From the NCBI GenBank assembly GCA_937928165.1, contig CALFVT010000004.1:248001-312000 (forward strand): 64,000 bases of DNA, in the 5' to 3' direction. Under the pieces are notes generated by a model. That model did no database searches. It was not told where the DNA came from and saw only the letters and a program-made list of their open reading frames with translations. A program made the translations under genes and the position numbers. Shown here in pieces: positions 28,126 through 38,977 of this stretch. This DNA comes from an uncultured Caulobacterales bacterium (lineage in GTDB: Bacteria; Pseudomonadota; Alphaproteobacteria; Caulobacterales; Maricaulaceae). Position 1 is the stretch's first letter. The number at the start of each line of letters is the position of its first letter.

Positions 28126-29514
28126 TTAAATATGGATAACCTTATCATAGGCATCCAGAACCGCCTCATGCATCATTTCCGATAAGGTCGGATGCGGGAA
28201 TACCGTTTCCATTAGCTCCGCTTCTGTTGTCTCAAGTTGGCGAGCAACCGTGTAGCCTTGAATAAGCTCTGTCACTTCCGCGCCAATCATATGCGCCCCC
28301 AAAAGCTCCCCTGTTTTAGCATCAAATACGGTCTTAATCAGGCCTTCTGGCTCCCCGAGGGCGATAGCTTTACCATTTCCAATAAAGGGAAAGCGCCCAA
28401 GCTTAACGTCATAGCCCGCTTGTTTTGCAGCCGCTTCCGTTAAGCCGACACTCGCCACTTGCGGGTGGCAATAAGTACAGCCCGGGATAGATTTTGGATC
28501 AAGGGGGTGTGGATTGCCGCCTGCGATTTTTTCAACACAGATAATTCCTTCATGGGAGGCTTTATGAGCCAGCCAAGGCGGGCCTGTTACGTCGCCAATG
28601 GCATAAAGCCCTTTAACACCCGTGAATGAGTAATCATCTATTTCAATATGGCTACGGTCAATCTTTACACCCAACTTCTCTAGGCCCATATCTTCGACAT
28701 TGCCAACGATACCAATCGCCAGAATAATACGGTCAAACTCCAGCGTTTCTTCCCCCTTATCACCTTTCAGTACAGCCTTTATAGAGGATGCACCCGGGGT
28801 GACAGATTTAACCTGCGTTCCTGTTTTAATCACCGCGCCGCGTTTTTCAAAAGCTTTACGGGCCATGGCGGAAATTTCTTCGTCTTCAACCGGTAAGATA
28901 CGGTCAACCATTTCAACAATAGTAACGTCAGAGCCAAAGGCGTTGTAAAAACTCGCGAATTCCATGCCAATCGCGCCGGAGCCGATAACTAAAAGCCGCT
29001 TGGGCAGGCTTTCGGGCACCATAGCTTCGCGGGCTGTCCAGATATATTTTCCGTCTGGTGCAAGACCGGCCTGCGGAATAGTTCGCGCCCGGGCCCCGCT
29101 CGCAAGGATAACATTTTTAGCGGTATAATCTTTACCATCAACAACAACGACAGGCGCGTCTTGACCGGGTTTTAAAGCCGCAAAGCCAGAAATGACATCG
29201 ACCTTATGCTTTTTCATTAAAAATTTAATTCCGCCGGAAAGCTGACCGGCAATTTTACGTGAACGCTTTACAATGGCGTCCAGATCAAAACCCGCCTCCG
29301 CCGTGAGGCCATAGTTAGAGGCATGTTGCATATTGTGATACACTTCGGCCGAGCGAAGTAAGGCTTTGGTTGGAATACAGCCCCAATTCAGGCATACACC
29401 ACCCAGATCATCCTTTTCAACAATCGCTGTTTTCAGCCCAAGCTGTGAGGCCCGAATAGCCGTAACATAACCGCCAGGACCGGAACCAATTATAATAAGA
29501 TCATAAGATGACAT
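28126..29514 (-). CDS. lpdA: Dihydrolipoyl dehydrogenase (E3)
   Basis: FAD/NAD disulfide oxidoreductase that reoxidises dihydrolipoyl groups of the pyruvate dehydrogenase complex. It is 462 aa. The FAD motif IIGSGPGGYV is at 8-17, the redox disulfide C41/C46 in GGVCLNWGCIP, the NAD motif VIGSGAIGMEF lies near the middle, and the catalytic His-Glu pair is in HPTLSEMMHE near the C-terminus. It follows pdhC on the same strand with one unknown gene between them. It is the last gene before a terminator. Confidence 0.97.
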   Translation of the reverse strand: MSSYDLIIIGSGPGGYVTAIRASQLGLKTAIVEKDDLGGVCLNWGCIPTKALLRSAEVYHNMQHASNYGLTAEAGFDLDAIVKRSRKIAGQLSGGIKFLMKKHKVDVISGFAALKPGQDAPVVVVDGKDYTAKNVILASGARARTIPQAGLAPDGKYIWTAREAMVPESLPKRLLVIGSGAIGMEFASFYNAFGSDVTIVEMVDRILPVEDEEISAMARKAFEKRGAVIKTGTQVKSVTPGASSIKAVLKGDKGEETLEFDRIILAIGIVGNVEDMGLEKLGVKIDRSHIEIDDYSFTGVKGLYAIGDVTGPPWLAHKASHEGIICVEKIAGGNPHPLDPKSIPGCTYCHPQVASVGLTEAAAKQAGYDVKLGRFPFIGNGKAIALGEPEGLIKTVFDAKTGELLGAHMIGAEVTELIQGYTVARQLETTEAELMETVFPHPTLSEMMHEAVLDAYDKVIHI

Positions 29515-29530
29515 GGAGGCTGCCTCGCGC

Positions 29531-29550
29531 TTAATTTACATCTAAATTAA
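29531..29550. repeat. AT-only inverted repeat before lpdA
   Basis: TTAATTTA (29531-29538) and TAAATTAA (29543-29550) form a perfect 8-bp inverted repeat with a 4-base centre, 17 bases before the lpdA start. It may be a protein-binding site. There is no T-tail. Confidence 0.35.
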
Positions 29551-29614
29551 TTCGACACTCTGTTATCTCATTTCATAGATTTTTGTAAGTCTTAACTTAA
29601 GCAACCGCCAAAAA

Positions 29615-30367
29615 TTATTTGATCAGTTCACCATGAATATCGGTCGCCGTTGCAATCATTTCTTGCTCAAGCCGCTCTTTTGTTGCATCGAGTTCAAGTT
29701 TAGAATAAACACCATAGCCGCGTAGCACTTGTCCGCCGCTAATTAAGCCAGACATCACCCGAAGCCGCCCAGCGTCTCGGCGCTCCGGAGTTGATAAATA
29801 TTCAGCCATATTCAATCCGCGGTTAAAGGCTTCCCCTCTAACCGCTTTGTCGATAAGGCCCAAAAATGCTTCATCTTGTAACTCTGGCGTTTCCAGTTTC
29901 TCTGCAATCAAAATCTCTTCATTAAGTTGCTGACCGAGACTTTTCCTCTTTACGAAAGGTTCTGAAACAGCAACGCCTGAACTAGTTTTGGCGGTTTGCA
30001 GCGCAGATGTGACATTTGTGGGTTTTGTCGTTTTGGTTAAATCCGTCCAGCCTGTATTTTTAGGCCTAACCGTTTTTTCCTCATTAGAGCGCGGCAATTC
30101 AAATTCAACGTCTTTATCCGCCATTTCTGTCAATCGCTCAGGCGGTGCTTTACTCGTAGTAGCAATAAGTTTTTTAACCTGCGCGTCATCCGTAGAGGCA
30201 GCAGGCGAAATATTAGGTATTTTAGCGCTTGTTTTAAGGGGCGCTTCAATTTCTATTTTAACTTTCTCAACTGACGGATTTACATCCGCTGGCAGCGTTC
30301 CAAAATAAATAAGACCAGTCGTTAAAACCATAACAACCGAAATCGCAATCATTGATTTAAAAAACAT
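29615..30367 (-). CDS. Membrane-anchored protein of unknown function within the pdh region
   Basis: I start it at ATG 30367 (250 aa) with GAGG seven bases upstream; an ATG seven codons earlier has a poorer site. The N-terminus MFFKSMIAISVVMVLTTGLI is a single membrane anchor or uncleaved signal. A Pro/Lys/Thr-rich low-complexity stretch of about 100 residues follows, then a predicted helical C-terminal domain (about 150-250) with many charged residues. I do not recognise a family. It sits between pdhC and lpdA on their strand, which is an unusual place for an envelope protein. Confidence 0.75.
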   Translation of the reverse strand: MFFKSMIAISVVMVLTTGLIYFGTLPADVNPSVEKVKIEIEAPLKTSAKIPNISPAASTDDAQVKKLIATTSKAPPERLTEMADKDVEFELPRSNEEKTVRPKNTGWTDLTKTTKPTNVTSALQTAKTSSGVAVSEPFVKRKSLGQQLNEEILIAEKLETPELQDEAFLGLIDKAVRGEAFNRGLNMAEYLSTPERRDAGRLRVMSGLISGGQVLRGYGVYSKLELDATKERLEQEMIATATDIHGELIK

Positions 30368-30480
30368 AATGAACCTCGTCGTTTCCATTATATTCTAGCA
30401 AGAAACGGGCCAATTACACAGGCCTCGCTGTAAACAATCATGTGATGAATAAAGCCGCAATGACACGGCTTTATTCATGT

Positions 30481-31860
30481 TTAGAGCATCATTGTAATCG
30501 GCTGTTCAACAAGACCTTTAAAGATTTGCAGCCATCTCGCGCCAAGGGCCCCATCAACAACCCGGTGATCGCAGGTTAATGTCACCGTCATAACCGTCGC
30601 AATCGCAAGCGCGCCGTCTTTTACTACCGGACGCAGCCCGCCCGCTCCGACGGATAAAATCATGCCGTGAGGTTCATTAATAATTGAGCCAAATTCACGA
30701 ATGCCCATCATACCAAGGTTTGAGATGCTAAAGCTACCCCCTTGGTATTCTTGCGGTTTCAGTTTGCGCTCACGGGCGCGTCCTGCCAAATCTTTCATCT
30801 CAGTAGAAATAACAGACAAGCCTTTATTTTCAGCCATACGCACAATCGGCGTAATTAACCCACCGTCAATGGCAACAGCCACAGCCACATCGGCATTATG
30901 GTGTAAAGCAACTCCGTCCGGCGTAAAACTCGCATTGGCATCCGGCACTTGCTTAAGCGCCAGAGCTGAGGCCCGAATGAGCATATCATTGACGGAGATT
31001 TTAACGCCTTCCGGCGCTTGACTGTTCAGTTCTTTACGCAGTTTCAATAGCTCATCAATCTCGCAATCAATGGTAAGCGGGAAATCAGGAATATTCGTGT
31101 GGGATTCAGAGAGGCGACGCGCGACAACTTTTTGAATCCCGTTCAGCGGCACAAGGTCATAGCTCCCAGCAGCAACGCCCATACGAGTAAGATAATCCGC
31201 ACCGCCGCCCAACGGCATACCGACTTCGGTTGAACCCGCATCAGGCTTTTTGGACTCTGCTTGTCCCGATGATTTTTCAGATGATACATTAGCTTTTGGA
31301 TTAGCTTTCGCGGCTTCGATATCCGCTTTAACAATGCGGCCATTGGGGCCTGACCCAGATACCGCCGCCAGATCAATGCCGGCTTCTTTGGCAAGGCGTT
31401 TGGCTAAGGGTGAAGCTTTGATACGATCACCACTTGAGACATCCTTTGAGCTAGGCTGATCCTGCGGGGCCGCCGCAGGCTTATGACTTGGTTTAGGATC
31501 TGGCTTAGGCTCCTCAGCAGGGGCATCTTTGACAGGCGGTGTAGATTCTGCGGCTTTATCAGGTTTTGGCGCAGCCGCTCCGCCCGCTTCATAGCCCTCA
31601 AGGGCGCTCTCATCTTCACCATCTTCAAGCAAGATCGCGATAGGCGCATTGACCTTCACCCCTTCGCTATTATCCGGCACAAGAATTTTGGCAATCACGC
31701 CTTCATCCACAGCTTCAATTTCCATCGTGGCTTTGTCGGTTTCTATCTCGGCCATAACGTCGCCGGAATTAACCTGATCGCCCTCTTTCACGAGCCATTT
31801 GGATAATGTACCCTCCTCCATCGTCGGAGACAAAGCGGGCATAAGAATTTCAATGGGCAT
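30481..31860 (-). CDS. pdhC: Pyruvate dehydrogenase E2 (dihydrolipoyl acetyltransferase)
   Basis: Core of the pyruvate dehydrogenase complex, transferring acetyl groups to CoA. It is 459 aa with one lipoyl domain (1-80, lipoyl-lysine K43 in [12 protein letters not shown]), a Pro/Ala/Lys linker, a peripheral-subunit-binding domain (about 148-185, [17 protein letters not shown]) and the catalytic domain with H432 and D436 in CDHRVVDGA. It is third in the order pdhA-pdhB-pdhC. A 126-base gap with a repeat element separates it from pdhB. Confidence 0.97.
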   Translation of the reverse strand: MPIEILMPALSPTMEEGTLSKWLVKEGDQVNSGDVMAEIETDKATMEIEAVDEGVIAKILVPDNSEGVKVNAPIAILLEDGEDESALEGYEAGGAAAPKPDKAAESTPPVKDAPAEEPKPDPKPSHKPAAAPQDQPSSKDVSSGDRIKASPLAKRLAKEAGIDLAAVSGSGPNGRIVKADIEAAKANPKANVSSEKSSGQAESKKPDAGSTEVGMPLGGGADYLTRMGVAAGSYDLVPLNGIQKVVARRLSESHTNIPDFPLTIDCEIDELLKLRKELNSQAPEGVKISVNDMLIRASALALKQVPDANASFTPDGVALHHNADVAVAVAIDGGLITPIVRMAENKGLSVISTEMKDLAGRARERKLKPQEYQGGSFSISNLGMMGIREFGSIINEPHGMILSVGAGGLRPVVKDGALAIATVMTVTLTCDHRVVDGALGARWLQIFKGLVEQPITMML

Positions 31861-31891
31861 GGGATAGCTCTCTTTTAATTATATCCGCTCG

Positions 31892-31950
31892 TCCCAGCAA
31901 AAGCTGGGAACCAGAGCAAAAGCAAACGACAGGCCAGGCACGTGCTGGCC
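31892..31950. repeat. REP-like extragenic palindromic element between pdhB and pdhC
   Basis: Two hairpins lie in the 126-base gap: TCCCAGC-AAAA-GCTGGGA (31892-31909) and GGCCAG...CTGGCC (31932-31950), followed by TTCGCTGGAA just beyond. The sequence resembles the dispersed CCAGC..GCTGG extragenic palindromes of many alphaproteobacteria. It interrupts an otherwise tight operon, where it could affect relative expression or mRNA stability. Confidence 0.5.
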
Positions 31951-31986
31951 CTTGAATTTCGCTGGAATCGGTGGGTAGCGTAAAAA

Positions 31987-33366
31987 TTATCTTTCAACAT
32001 ACATGACCTTCTTCACCGCATCGACAACGTCTTGCACGCTTGGCAGTGAGAGGGCTTCCAAATTGGCCGCATAGGGTAATGGCACATCTTCTTGGTGCAC
32101 CCGCGCCGGCGGCGCATCCAGATAATCAAAAGCTTGATCGGTTACGACAGCGGCGATTTCCGCCCCGACGCCGTGTTGCCCCCAACCTTCTTCGGCGCAA
32201 ACAAGGCGGTTGGTTTTCTTAACGCTTTCAACCATTGTATCCGTATCAAGCGGACGTAGAGTCCTCAGATCAATGACTTCGGCGCTGATGCCGTCTTTGG
32301 CTAGAATTTCTGCCGCTTCAAGGGAGTGTCCGACCATGCGCGAATGCGTACAAATCGTGACATCAGAGCCTTCACGCTTCACTTTAGCTTTACCGATCGG
32401 AATGACAAAATCATCCATATCCGGCACGTCAAAAGTTTCGCCGTAAAGCAGCTCATGCTCGAGGAAAACAACGGGATTCGGATCACGAATCGCGGCTTTA
32501 AGTAAGCCCTTGGCATCCGCCGCATCATAAGGCGCGACAACCTTAAGACCCGGAACATGGGCATACCAGCTTGAATAATCTTGTGAATGCTGCGCACCGA
32601 CACGGCTGGCTGCGCCGTTCGGACCGCGAAACACAATAGGACAACGCATTTGTCCGCCAGACATATAAAGGGTCTTAGCCGCAGAATTTATAATATGATC
32701 AATGGCTTGCATAGCAAAGTTAAAGGTCATAAACTCAATAACTGGGCGAAGACCCCCCATAGCAGCACCGACACCAATCCCTGCAAACCCATGTTCCGTA
32801 ATTGGTGTGTCCACAACGCGCATCTCGCCAAATTCTTCCAAAAGTTCGCGGGTGACTTTATAGGCTCCCTGATATTGGGCTACTTCTTCGCCCATAACAA
32901 AGACTTTCTCATCACGGCGCATTTCTTCGGCCATGGCATCGCGCAACGCATCACGCACAGTTGTCGGAATGAGTTTCACATTGGCGCCATATTCTGGTTC
33001 TGCCATGACGGCGGCAGGTTTGGGCGCAGGCGCATGAGCCGCCATTTGCGGCGCGGCAGCAGGCGCAATTTCGGGTGTTGGCGAAGGCGCAGCAGCCGGT
33101 GCAGATAAATCCCCCGCTACTTCGCCGTCTTCCAAAAGCTGTAAAATCACCGTACCGACTTTAACATTATCGGTCCCCGCTTCCACGAGGAGCTTTCCGA
33201 CAATACCCTCATCAATGGATTCGACTTCCATCGTGGCTTTATCAGTTTCAATTTCTGCCAATAAATCGCCCGAAGTAACACTATCCCCTTCTTTGACGAG
33301 CCATTTTGATAATGTGCCCTCTTCCATCGTTGGTGAGAGCGCCGGCATTTGAATATCTATCGCCAT
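31987..33366 (-). CDS. pdhB: Pyruvate dehydrogenase E1 beta with N-terminal lipoyl domain
   Basis: E1 beta subunit, 459 aa. The first 80 residues are a lipoyl domain almost identical in its start to that of PdhC (lipoyl-lysine K43 in [12 protein letters not shown]). An Ala/Pro-rich linker (about 85-120) follows, then the transketolase-like pyrimidine-binding domain with [17 protein letters not shown], and the C-terminal domain with HGVGAEIAA. The lipoyl-E1 beta fusion is an alphaproteobacterial feature. It lies three bases after pdhA. Confidence 0.97.
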   Translation of the reverse strand: MAIDIQMPALSPTMEEGTLSKWLVKEGDSVTSGDLLAEIETDKATMEVESIDEGIVGKLLVEAGTDNVKVGTVILQLLEDGEVAGDLSAPAAAPSPTPEIAPAAAPQMAAHAPAPKPAAVMAEPEYGANVKLIPTTVRDALRDAMAEEMRRDEKVFVMGEEVAQYQGAYKVTRELLEEFGEMRVVDTPITEHGFAGIGVGAAMGGLRPVIEFMTFNFAMQAIDHIINSAAKTLYMSGGQMRCPIVFRGPNGAASRVGAQHSQDYSSWYAHVPGLKVVAPYDAADAKGLLKAAIRDPNPVVFLEHELLYGETFDVPDMDDFVIPIGKAKVKREGSDVTICTHSRMVGHSLEAAEILAKDGISAEVIDLRTLRPLDTDTMVESVKKTNRLVCAEEGWGQHGVGAEIAAVVTDQAFDYLDAPPARVHQEDVPLPYAANLEALSLPSVQDVVDAVKKVMYVER

Positions 33367-33369
33367 GGT

Positions 33370-34383
33370 CTAATCCTCCAACAACACATCTGTGTAAAGC
33401 TCGAACGGTTCTGGTTCCGGCGAATTTTGTGCAAAGTCTACCGCCTCAGCAACTGTGGCTTTAATCTCTTTGTCCAAGTCTTTAAGCCCATCAAGATCAA
33501 TCCATTTTTTCTTAATCATGATATCTTTAACCGCGTCGATTGGATCACGCATTCCGCGGACTTCGTTAACTTCATCGCGGGTACGATATTTCGCAGGATC
33601 TGACATCGAATGACCCCGGTAACGGTAAGTTTTCATCTCCAAAACCATTGGCCCTTTACCAGCGCGGGCATGATCAATCGCCATTTGTGTCGCATCCCGC
33701 ACCTCAAGAACATTCATACCGTCGACTTGATGGCCTTCAATACCAAAACTCTCGCCGCGCTTGTAAAGTTCCACCTGAGCAGAGGCGCGTTCAACAGATG
33801 TTCCCATGGCATATTGATTATTTTCAATCACAAAAACGACTGGCAAGTCCCAAAGATTTGCCATGTTAAAGGTTTCATACACCTGCCCTTGATTAGCCGC
33901 GCCGTCACCGAAAAACGCAAGGCTTACCGCGTTATTATCAAGATATTTATTCGCAAAACCGAGCCCTGCGCCAAGAGAGACCTGCGCGCCGACAATACCG
34001 TGGCCGCCGTAAAACTTTTTATCGGTTGAGAACATATGCATAGAGCCGCCCTTGCCGCGGCTATAGCCGTCAATACGGCCCGTTAGTTCCGCCATAACCC
34101 CGCGCGGCTCCATTCCGCAAGCGAGCATATGCCCGTGATCGCGGTAGCCCGTAATCATTTGGTCGCCCTCTTTCATTGCGGCGCGGCATCCAACTACAAC
34201 GGCTTCTTGGCCGATATAAAGGTGACAAAAACCCGCAATTTGACCCATGCCGTAAAGCTGCCCAGCCTTTTCTTCAAACCGTCGGATAAGAAGCATGTCG
34301 CGGTAATAACTTATTAGCTCATCTTTATTGGTTTTCGGGGCGGTTTTCTTCTTTGTTGACGCTTTTTTGGTAGACGTGGCCAT
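33370..34383 (-). CDS. pdhA: Pyruvate dehydrogenase E1 alpha
   Basis: Thiamine-diphosphate-dependent decarboxylating subunit. I start it at ATG 34383 (337 aa), with GGAG nine bases upstream; in-frame starts up to 45 bases earlier lack a site. The first 20 residues are Lys/Thr-rich. FCHLYIGQEAVVVG and the Mg-ThDP motif, GDGAANQGQVYE through to IENN, identify the family. YRYRGHSMSDPAKYRT carries the phosphorylation-loop region of E1 alpha. It heads the pdhABC group, with ftsB 71 bases upstream on the same strand. Confidence 0.97.
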   Translation of the reverse strand: MATSTKKASTKKKTAPKTNKDELISYYRDMLLIRRFEEKAGQLYGMGQIAGFCHLYIGQEAVVVGCRAAMKEGDQMITGYRDHGHMLACGMEPRGVMAELTGRIDGYSRGKGGSMHMFSTDKKFYGGHGIVGAQVSLGAGLGFANKYLDNNAVSLAFFGDGAANQGQVYETFNMANLWDLPVVFVIENNQYAMGTSVERASAQVELYKRGESFGIEGHQVDGMNVLEVRDATQMAIDHARAGKGPMVLEMKTYRYRGHSMSDPAKYRTRDEVNEVRGMRDPIDAVKDIMIKKKWIDLDGLKDLDKEIKATVAEAVDFAQNSPEPEPFELYTDVLLED

Positions 34384-34454
34384 ATGGGAAGGCTCCATTA
34401 TTTCGGATGCATAATATCTGCAGCGCATTGACTGATTAAAAAGCGGATTAAACC

Positions 34455-34757
34455 TTAATCGTCAAGCCAAATCGTAATGTCTTTCGGGTGCGAATAAAAT
34501 AAAGTTTCTCGGGCCGTTTGATCCAAGCGGTCTATATCTATTTTATCGGGTCCCATAAGTGCAGCGCGGCGCTCCAGCGCTTGTCTTTGCTCAACAAGTT
34601 GTGCATGTTTTACCGCAAGATGCTGGCTTTCTTGCTCATAATCCATCCACCGTAACAGCCCTTGCCGCCCTGTAAAAGCATGCACCATTAAATAGGCATA
34701 GAACATAATGCAAAGGGCAATAGGCCAATAGCGGGATATGACACGAAGGCGCTCCAT
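34455..34757 (-). CDS. ftsB: Septum formation initiator FtsB/DivIC family
   Basis: A 100-aa cell-division protein of the FtsB-FtsL-FtsQ complex. It has a short cytoplasmic start, one membrane helix (about 12-27), a coiled-coil (about 40-68, KHAQLVEQRQALERRAA) and the conserved C-terminal DRLDQTARETLFYSHP. Its place between eno and pdhA is the standard alphaproteobacterial location. Confidence 0.9.
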   Translation of the reverse strand: MERLRVISRYWPIALCIMFYAYLMVHAFTGRQGLLRWMDYEQESQHLAVKHAQLVEQRQALERRAALMGPDKIDIDRLDQTARETLFYSHPKDITIWLDD

Positions 34758-34849
34758 AGGCCTTTGTAAAACATTATGGTGAACGAAGTTTTAAAAAAAG
34801 CACGGCCTGGTGATAGCAGCGCTTTTATAATGGAAAAATTTTAGCCGCT

Positions 34850-36423
<1,574 letters not shown>

Positions 36424-36497
36424 GAGGGCCTCCTTGTGCTCGAATTCAATATAATAGGGCCGCCTGCAAATCGCCGCATACCCATTTGCTACGCCGT

Positions 36498-36722
36498 TTA
36501 ACCTAATACGCCCAGAGCTGCAAGCGGTTTTATGTAAGGCGCGGTTAAGAGATTACCGCATAATCTGCCCTTAGTTATTTTCACGCTCAAAACAGTAAAA
36601 AGACGCGGCCTAAACCGCAAGCGTACTCTCTTAAGGGCGGTAAATTTAAAGATTAAGGCGCAGATTAAAGATAAAGGCATTGTAATAAATAGCACGATGC
36701 CGATATGAAACCCCAAAGCCAT
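36498..36722 (-). CDS. Small hypothetical membrane protein
   Basis: A 74-aa frame starting two bases after the stop of the next gene upstream, so the two would be cotranscribed. Residues 4-26 are a hydrophobic helix; the rest is basic. No family is recognised. The coding call rests on the tight spacing and N-terminal helix only. Confidence 0.4.
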   Translation of the reverse strand: MALGFHIGIVLFITMPLSLICALIFKFTALKRVRLRFRPRLFTVLSVKITKGRLCGNLLTAPYIKPLAALGVLG

Positions 36723-36724
36723 AA

Positions 36725-37117
36725 TTACAAAACTCCCATAGTAAAAGAAATATCCATCTCTGAATACGAACTACGGCCTAGAGTAAACAGATAAATAAAA
36801 TGCAGAATACTTGCAATAATTTGCCATTTGACGGCTGTCATAACCGTAAATTTTGTAAGTCCAATGATTTCCAAATTATTTTGCTCGCTTTCTCTCATCA
36901 CATAACGACAACATGTCCAGCAAACGATGGGCGTAAGAACCACACACATAAGTCCAATGAGGCGTTCAATAGCATTTGGGAGATGCCCAGAAGAGCAAAC
37001 CAAGAAGGCTCCTATCGCCATAGGAATAGCTGAGGCCAAGACAGCCCCCAACCTCATAAAACGGTCTTCAGGTTGCTTTAAGGCGAGACGAGCTCGCTCA
37101 TCTATCTGATCTTGCAT
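36725..37117 (-). CDS. Hypothetical membrane protein
   Basis: A 130-aa protein with an acidic N-terminal cytoplasmic part and three hydrophobic segments near 22-42, 50-70 and 92-112. No family is recognised. A second small membrane protein follows two bases downstream. The start ATG 37117 is the first in the frame. Confidence 0.55.
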   Translation of the reverse strand: MQDQIDERARLALKQPEDRFMRLGAVLASAIPMAIGAFLVCSSGHLPNAIERLIGLMCVVLTPIVCWTCCRYVMRESEQNNLEIIGLTKFTVMTAVKWQIIASILHFIYLFTLGRSSYSEMDISFTMGVL

Positions 37118-37220
37118 TGCCTCATTATAGCAAACATATGAAAGTAAACTACGGTGGAATTTAGATCAGTATTGGGCACAAACGCGAATAAATGGCTATA
37201 ATGGAGCCGACACAAACATC

Positions 37221-37361
37221 CTAACTTTTTTGCTTTAGCTTTTGCTTTTCTTCGTATTTTTTAAGTTTCGCCAGATAGTCTTCCTCAGACAAGCTATGCC
37301 AGCCGATACATTTACCTGTTGGGCTTCGGCCACATCCGCAATCATTCGCTTCTTTTGTCAT
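37221..37361 (-). CDS. 46-aa Cys-rich conserved protein (CGCGRSPTGKCIGWH type)
   Basis: A 46-aa protein. After a short start come C8, C10 and C18 in CGCGRSPTGKCIGWHSLSEE, then a Lys/Glu-rich helix to the end. The segment is one I have seen conserved in small unnamed proteobacterial proteins, and the three cysteines with H22 suggest a zinc or FeS site. AAGGA lies seven bases before ATG 37361. It is a single gene. The function is unknown. The 274-base gap upstream, to the hydrolase at 37636, shows only a 7-bp hairpin at 37544-37564. Confidence 0.75.
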   Translation of the reverse strand: MTKEANDCGCGRSPTGKCIGWHSLSEEDYLAKLKKYEEKQKLKQKS

Positions 37362-37635
37362 GTCATATCCTTAATCTGAAAATGAGCTTTTAAATAACTT
37401 ACCACGGCGTCAGATCAAAGTTAATCACACTAAAAACACAGTTTTGTGTATGTGTGAGTGGGCAAATATAGTAATTACAAAAATTAGATAAGCTGTCATT
37501 TCCGCAAAAACGGGAAGCTTCAGCTCTTCACGAACCTCTCCCCCATCTCTATCACAAAGAGATGATCGCGCGGGCCTCGACCCAACAGCGGTATATCTGC
37601 TAAGTTTTGTCCATATTAACACAAAGGGATAAATC

Positions 37636-38517
37636 ATGTGCGACGATATTACAGAGCTTGAAAACCAAGGCTTTTACGAAAAACATTATACGCGCCGCGA
37701 GTTTAGCCTTTTGGCAGGCGGCGCGGCAATTTCCCTTGCTTTTGCAGGCTGCGCTCCCGGTGAGGCGAGCGAAGGCATTACCGCTCAAGACGTCATGATT
37801 GACACCCCCGACGGGCCGGCTAATGCTTATTTCGCTCACCCATCAAGCGGCGCGCATGCCGCCGTTTTAGTCTGGCCTGACATTGTCGGCCTGCGTCCCG
37901 CCTTTAAAATGATGGCCAAGCGCCTCGCCAAAGACGGTTATGCGGCGCTTGTGATTAATCCCTATTACCGCCAGACTCAGGAGGTTCTAGTCCAGCCAGG
38001 ACAAACGTTCCGTGACCCCGGCGTGCGCGAGAAAATCATTCCTTTTGCCCGCGCTTTATCCCAAACCACGAACCGCGCCGATACTAACACATTTGTCGAT
38101 TGGCTCGATAGTCAAAGCCCTGTGGATACATCGCGCATGATCGGCACAACGGGCTATTGTATGGGCGGCCCCATGACTATGATTGCGGCGGCAGAGCGTC
38201 CTGACCGTATCGGCGCAGGGGCGTCTTTTCACGGTGGCGGACTTGTTCGGGATAATGAGAACAGCCCGCATTTGCTGATTGCGAAAATGAACGCCGATTA
38301 CCTCATCGCCATTGCCGATAATGATGACAAACGCGCGCCAGATCACAAAGACGTGCTCCGCGCCGCTTTTGACGCTGCCAGATGTAAAGCCGAGATCGAG
38401 GTTTACGAAGGGGCGCAGCATGGTTGGTGCCCGCCGGATTCCGCCGTTTATGACGAAGACCAATCCAATAAAGCGTGGGAGCGGAAACTGACTTTATTCA
38501 AGACTGCCCTCGCCTAG
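37636..38517 (+). CDS. Dienelactone hydrolase family protein, Tat-exported
   Basis: A 293-aa alpha/beta hydrolase. The N-terminus has a twin-arginine signal TRREFSLLAGG (R20-R21) followed by a hydrophobic run and a lipobox-like AFAGC (C39), so it is probably exported folded and perhaps lipid-anchored. The dienelactone hydrolase triad is visible: nucleophile C175 in GYCMGG, an aspartate near 228-230 (IADND) and H262 in GAQHGW. AAGGG lies eight bases before ATG 37636. The substrate is unknown. Most family members are cytoplasmic, so export is notable, though Tat-signal variants are known in alphaproteobacteria. Confidence 0.9.
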   Translation: MCDDITELENQGFYEKHYTRREFSLLAGGAAISLAFAGCAPGEASEGITAQDVMIDTPDGPANAYFAHPSSGAHAAVLVWPDIVGLRPAFKMMAKRLAKDGYAALVINPYYRQTQEVLVQPGQTFRDPGVREKIIPFARALSQTTNRADTNTFVDWLDSQSPVDTSRMIGTTGYCMGGPMTMIAAAERPDRIGAGASFHGGGLVRDNENSPHLLIAKMNADYLIAIADNDDKRAPDHKDVLRAAFDAARCKAEIEVYEGAQHGWCPPDSAVYDEDQSNKAWERKLTLFKTALA

Positions 38518-38540
38518 TCAAAATTAAATCTAGCCAAGAT

Positions 38541-38966
38541 TTAATCCAGCCGGACTTTTCCCCGTCCGGTTTTCACCGCAGAGCGCACCGCTTTTTTCTT
38601 TAGGCGGCGCTCCTTGCTCCCCCGCGTAGGGCGGGTGGGACGGCGTTTCGGTTTATCTTTAAAAATCTCCCGTAACATCTCTTGGAGGCGCTCAACAGCC
38701 ATGTCTTTATTGCGGGCCTGAAGCCGCGAGTTTTGCGCTTTAATCACAATCACCCCCTCAGAGGAAATCCGCTGATCTGATACCGCTAAAATACGGTCTT
38801 TATAACCGTCCAGTAAAGAAGATGCTTTTACATCAAAGCGTAAATGTATGGCAGAGGCGACTTTATTAACGTTTTGTCCGCCGGGGCCGCTGGCGCGTAT
38901 GGCCTTAAATTCAATCTCGGAGAGCGGGATAGAGATATAGCGGTTGATATGAAGCAGCTCGCTCAC
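38541..38966 (-). CDS. arfB: Ribosome-rescue peptidyl-tRNA hydrolase ArfB
   Basis: A stand-alone release-factor-like hydrolase that frees peptides from ribosomes stalled without a stop codon. It is 141 aa with the GGQ motif at 29-31 (ASGPGGQNVNKV) and a Lys/Arg-rich C-terminal tail (RGSKERRLKKKAVRSAVK) that enters the empty mRNA channel. An AT-rich 9-bp inverted repeat (38523-38545) overlaps its last codons, between the convergent hydrolase and arfB. Confidence 0.95.
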   Translation of the reverse strand: MSELLHINRYISIPLSEIEFKAIRASGPGGQNVNKVASAIHLRFDVKASSLLDGYKDRILAVSDQRISSEGVIVIKAQNSRLQARNKDMAVERLQEMLREIFKDKPKRRPTRPTRGSKERRLKKKAVRSAVKTGRGKVRLD

Positions 38967-38977
38967 AGCTTATCTGC

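Noticed and set aside
37425-37637. 70-aa frame on the minus strand before the dienelactone hydrolase gene
   Set aside because: It overlaps the hydrolase leader, has no ribosome site and no protein-like pattern.
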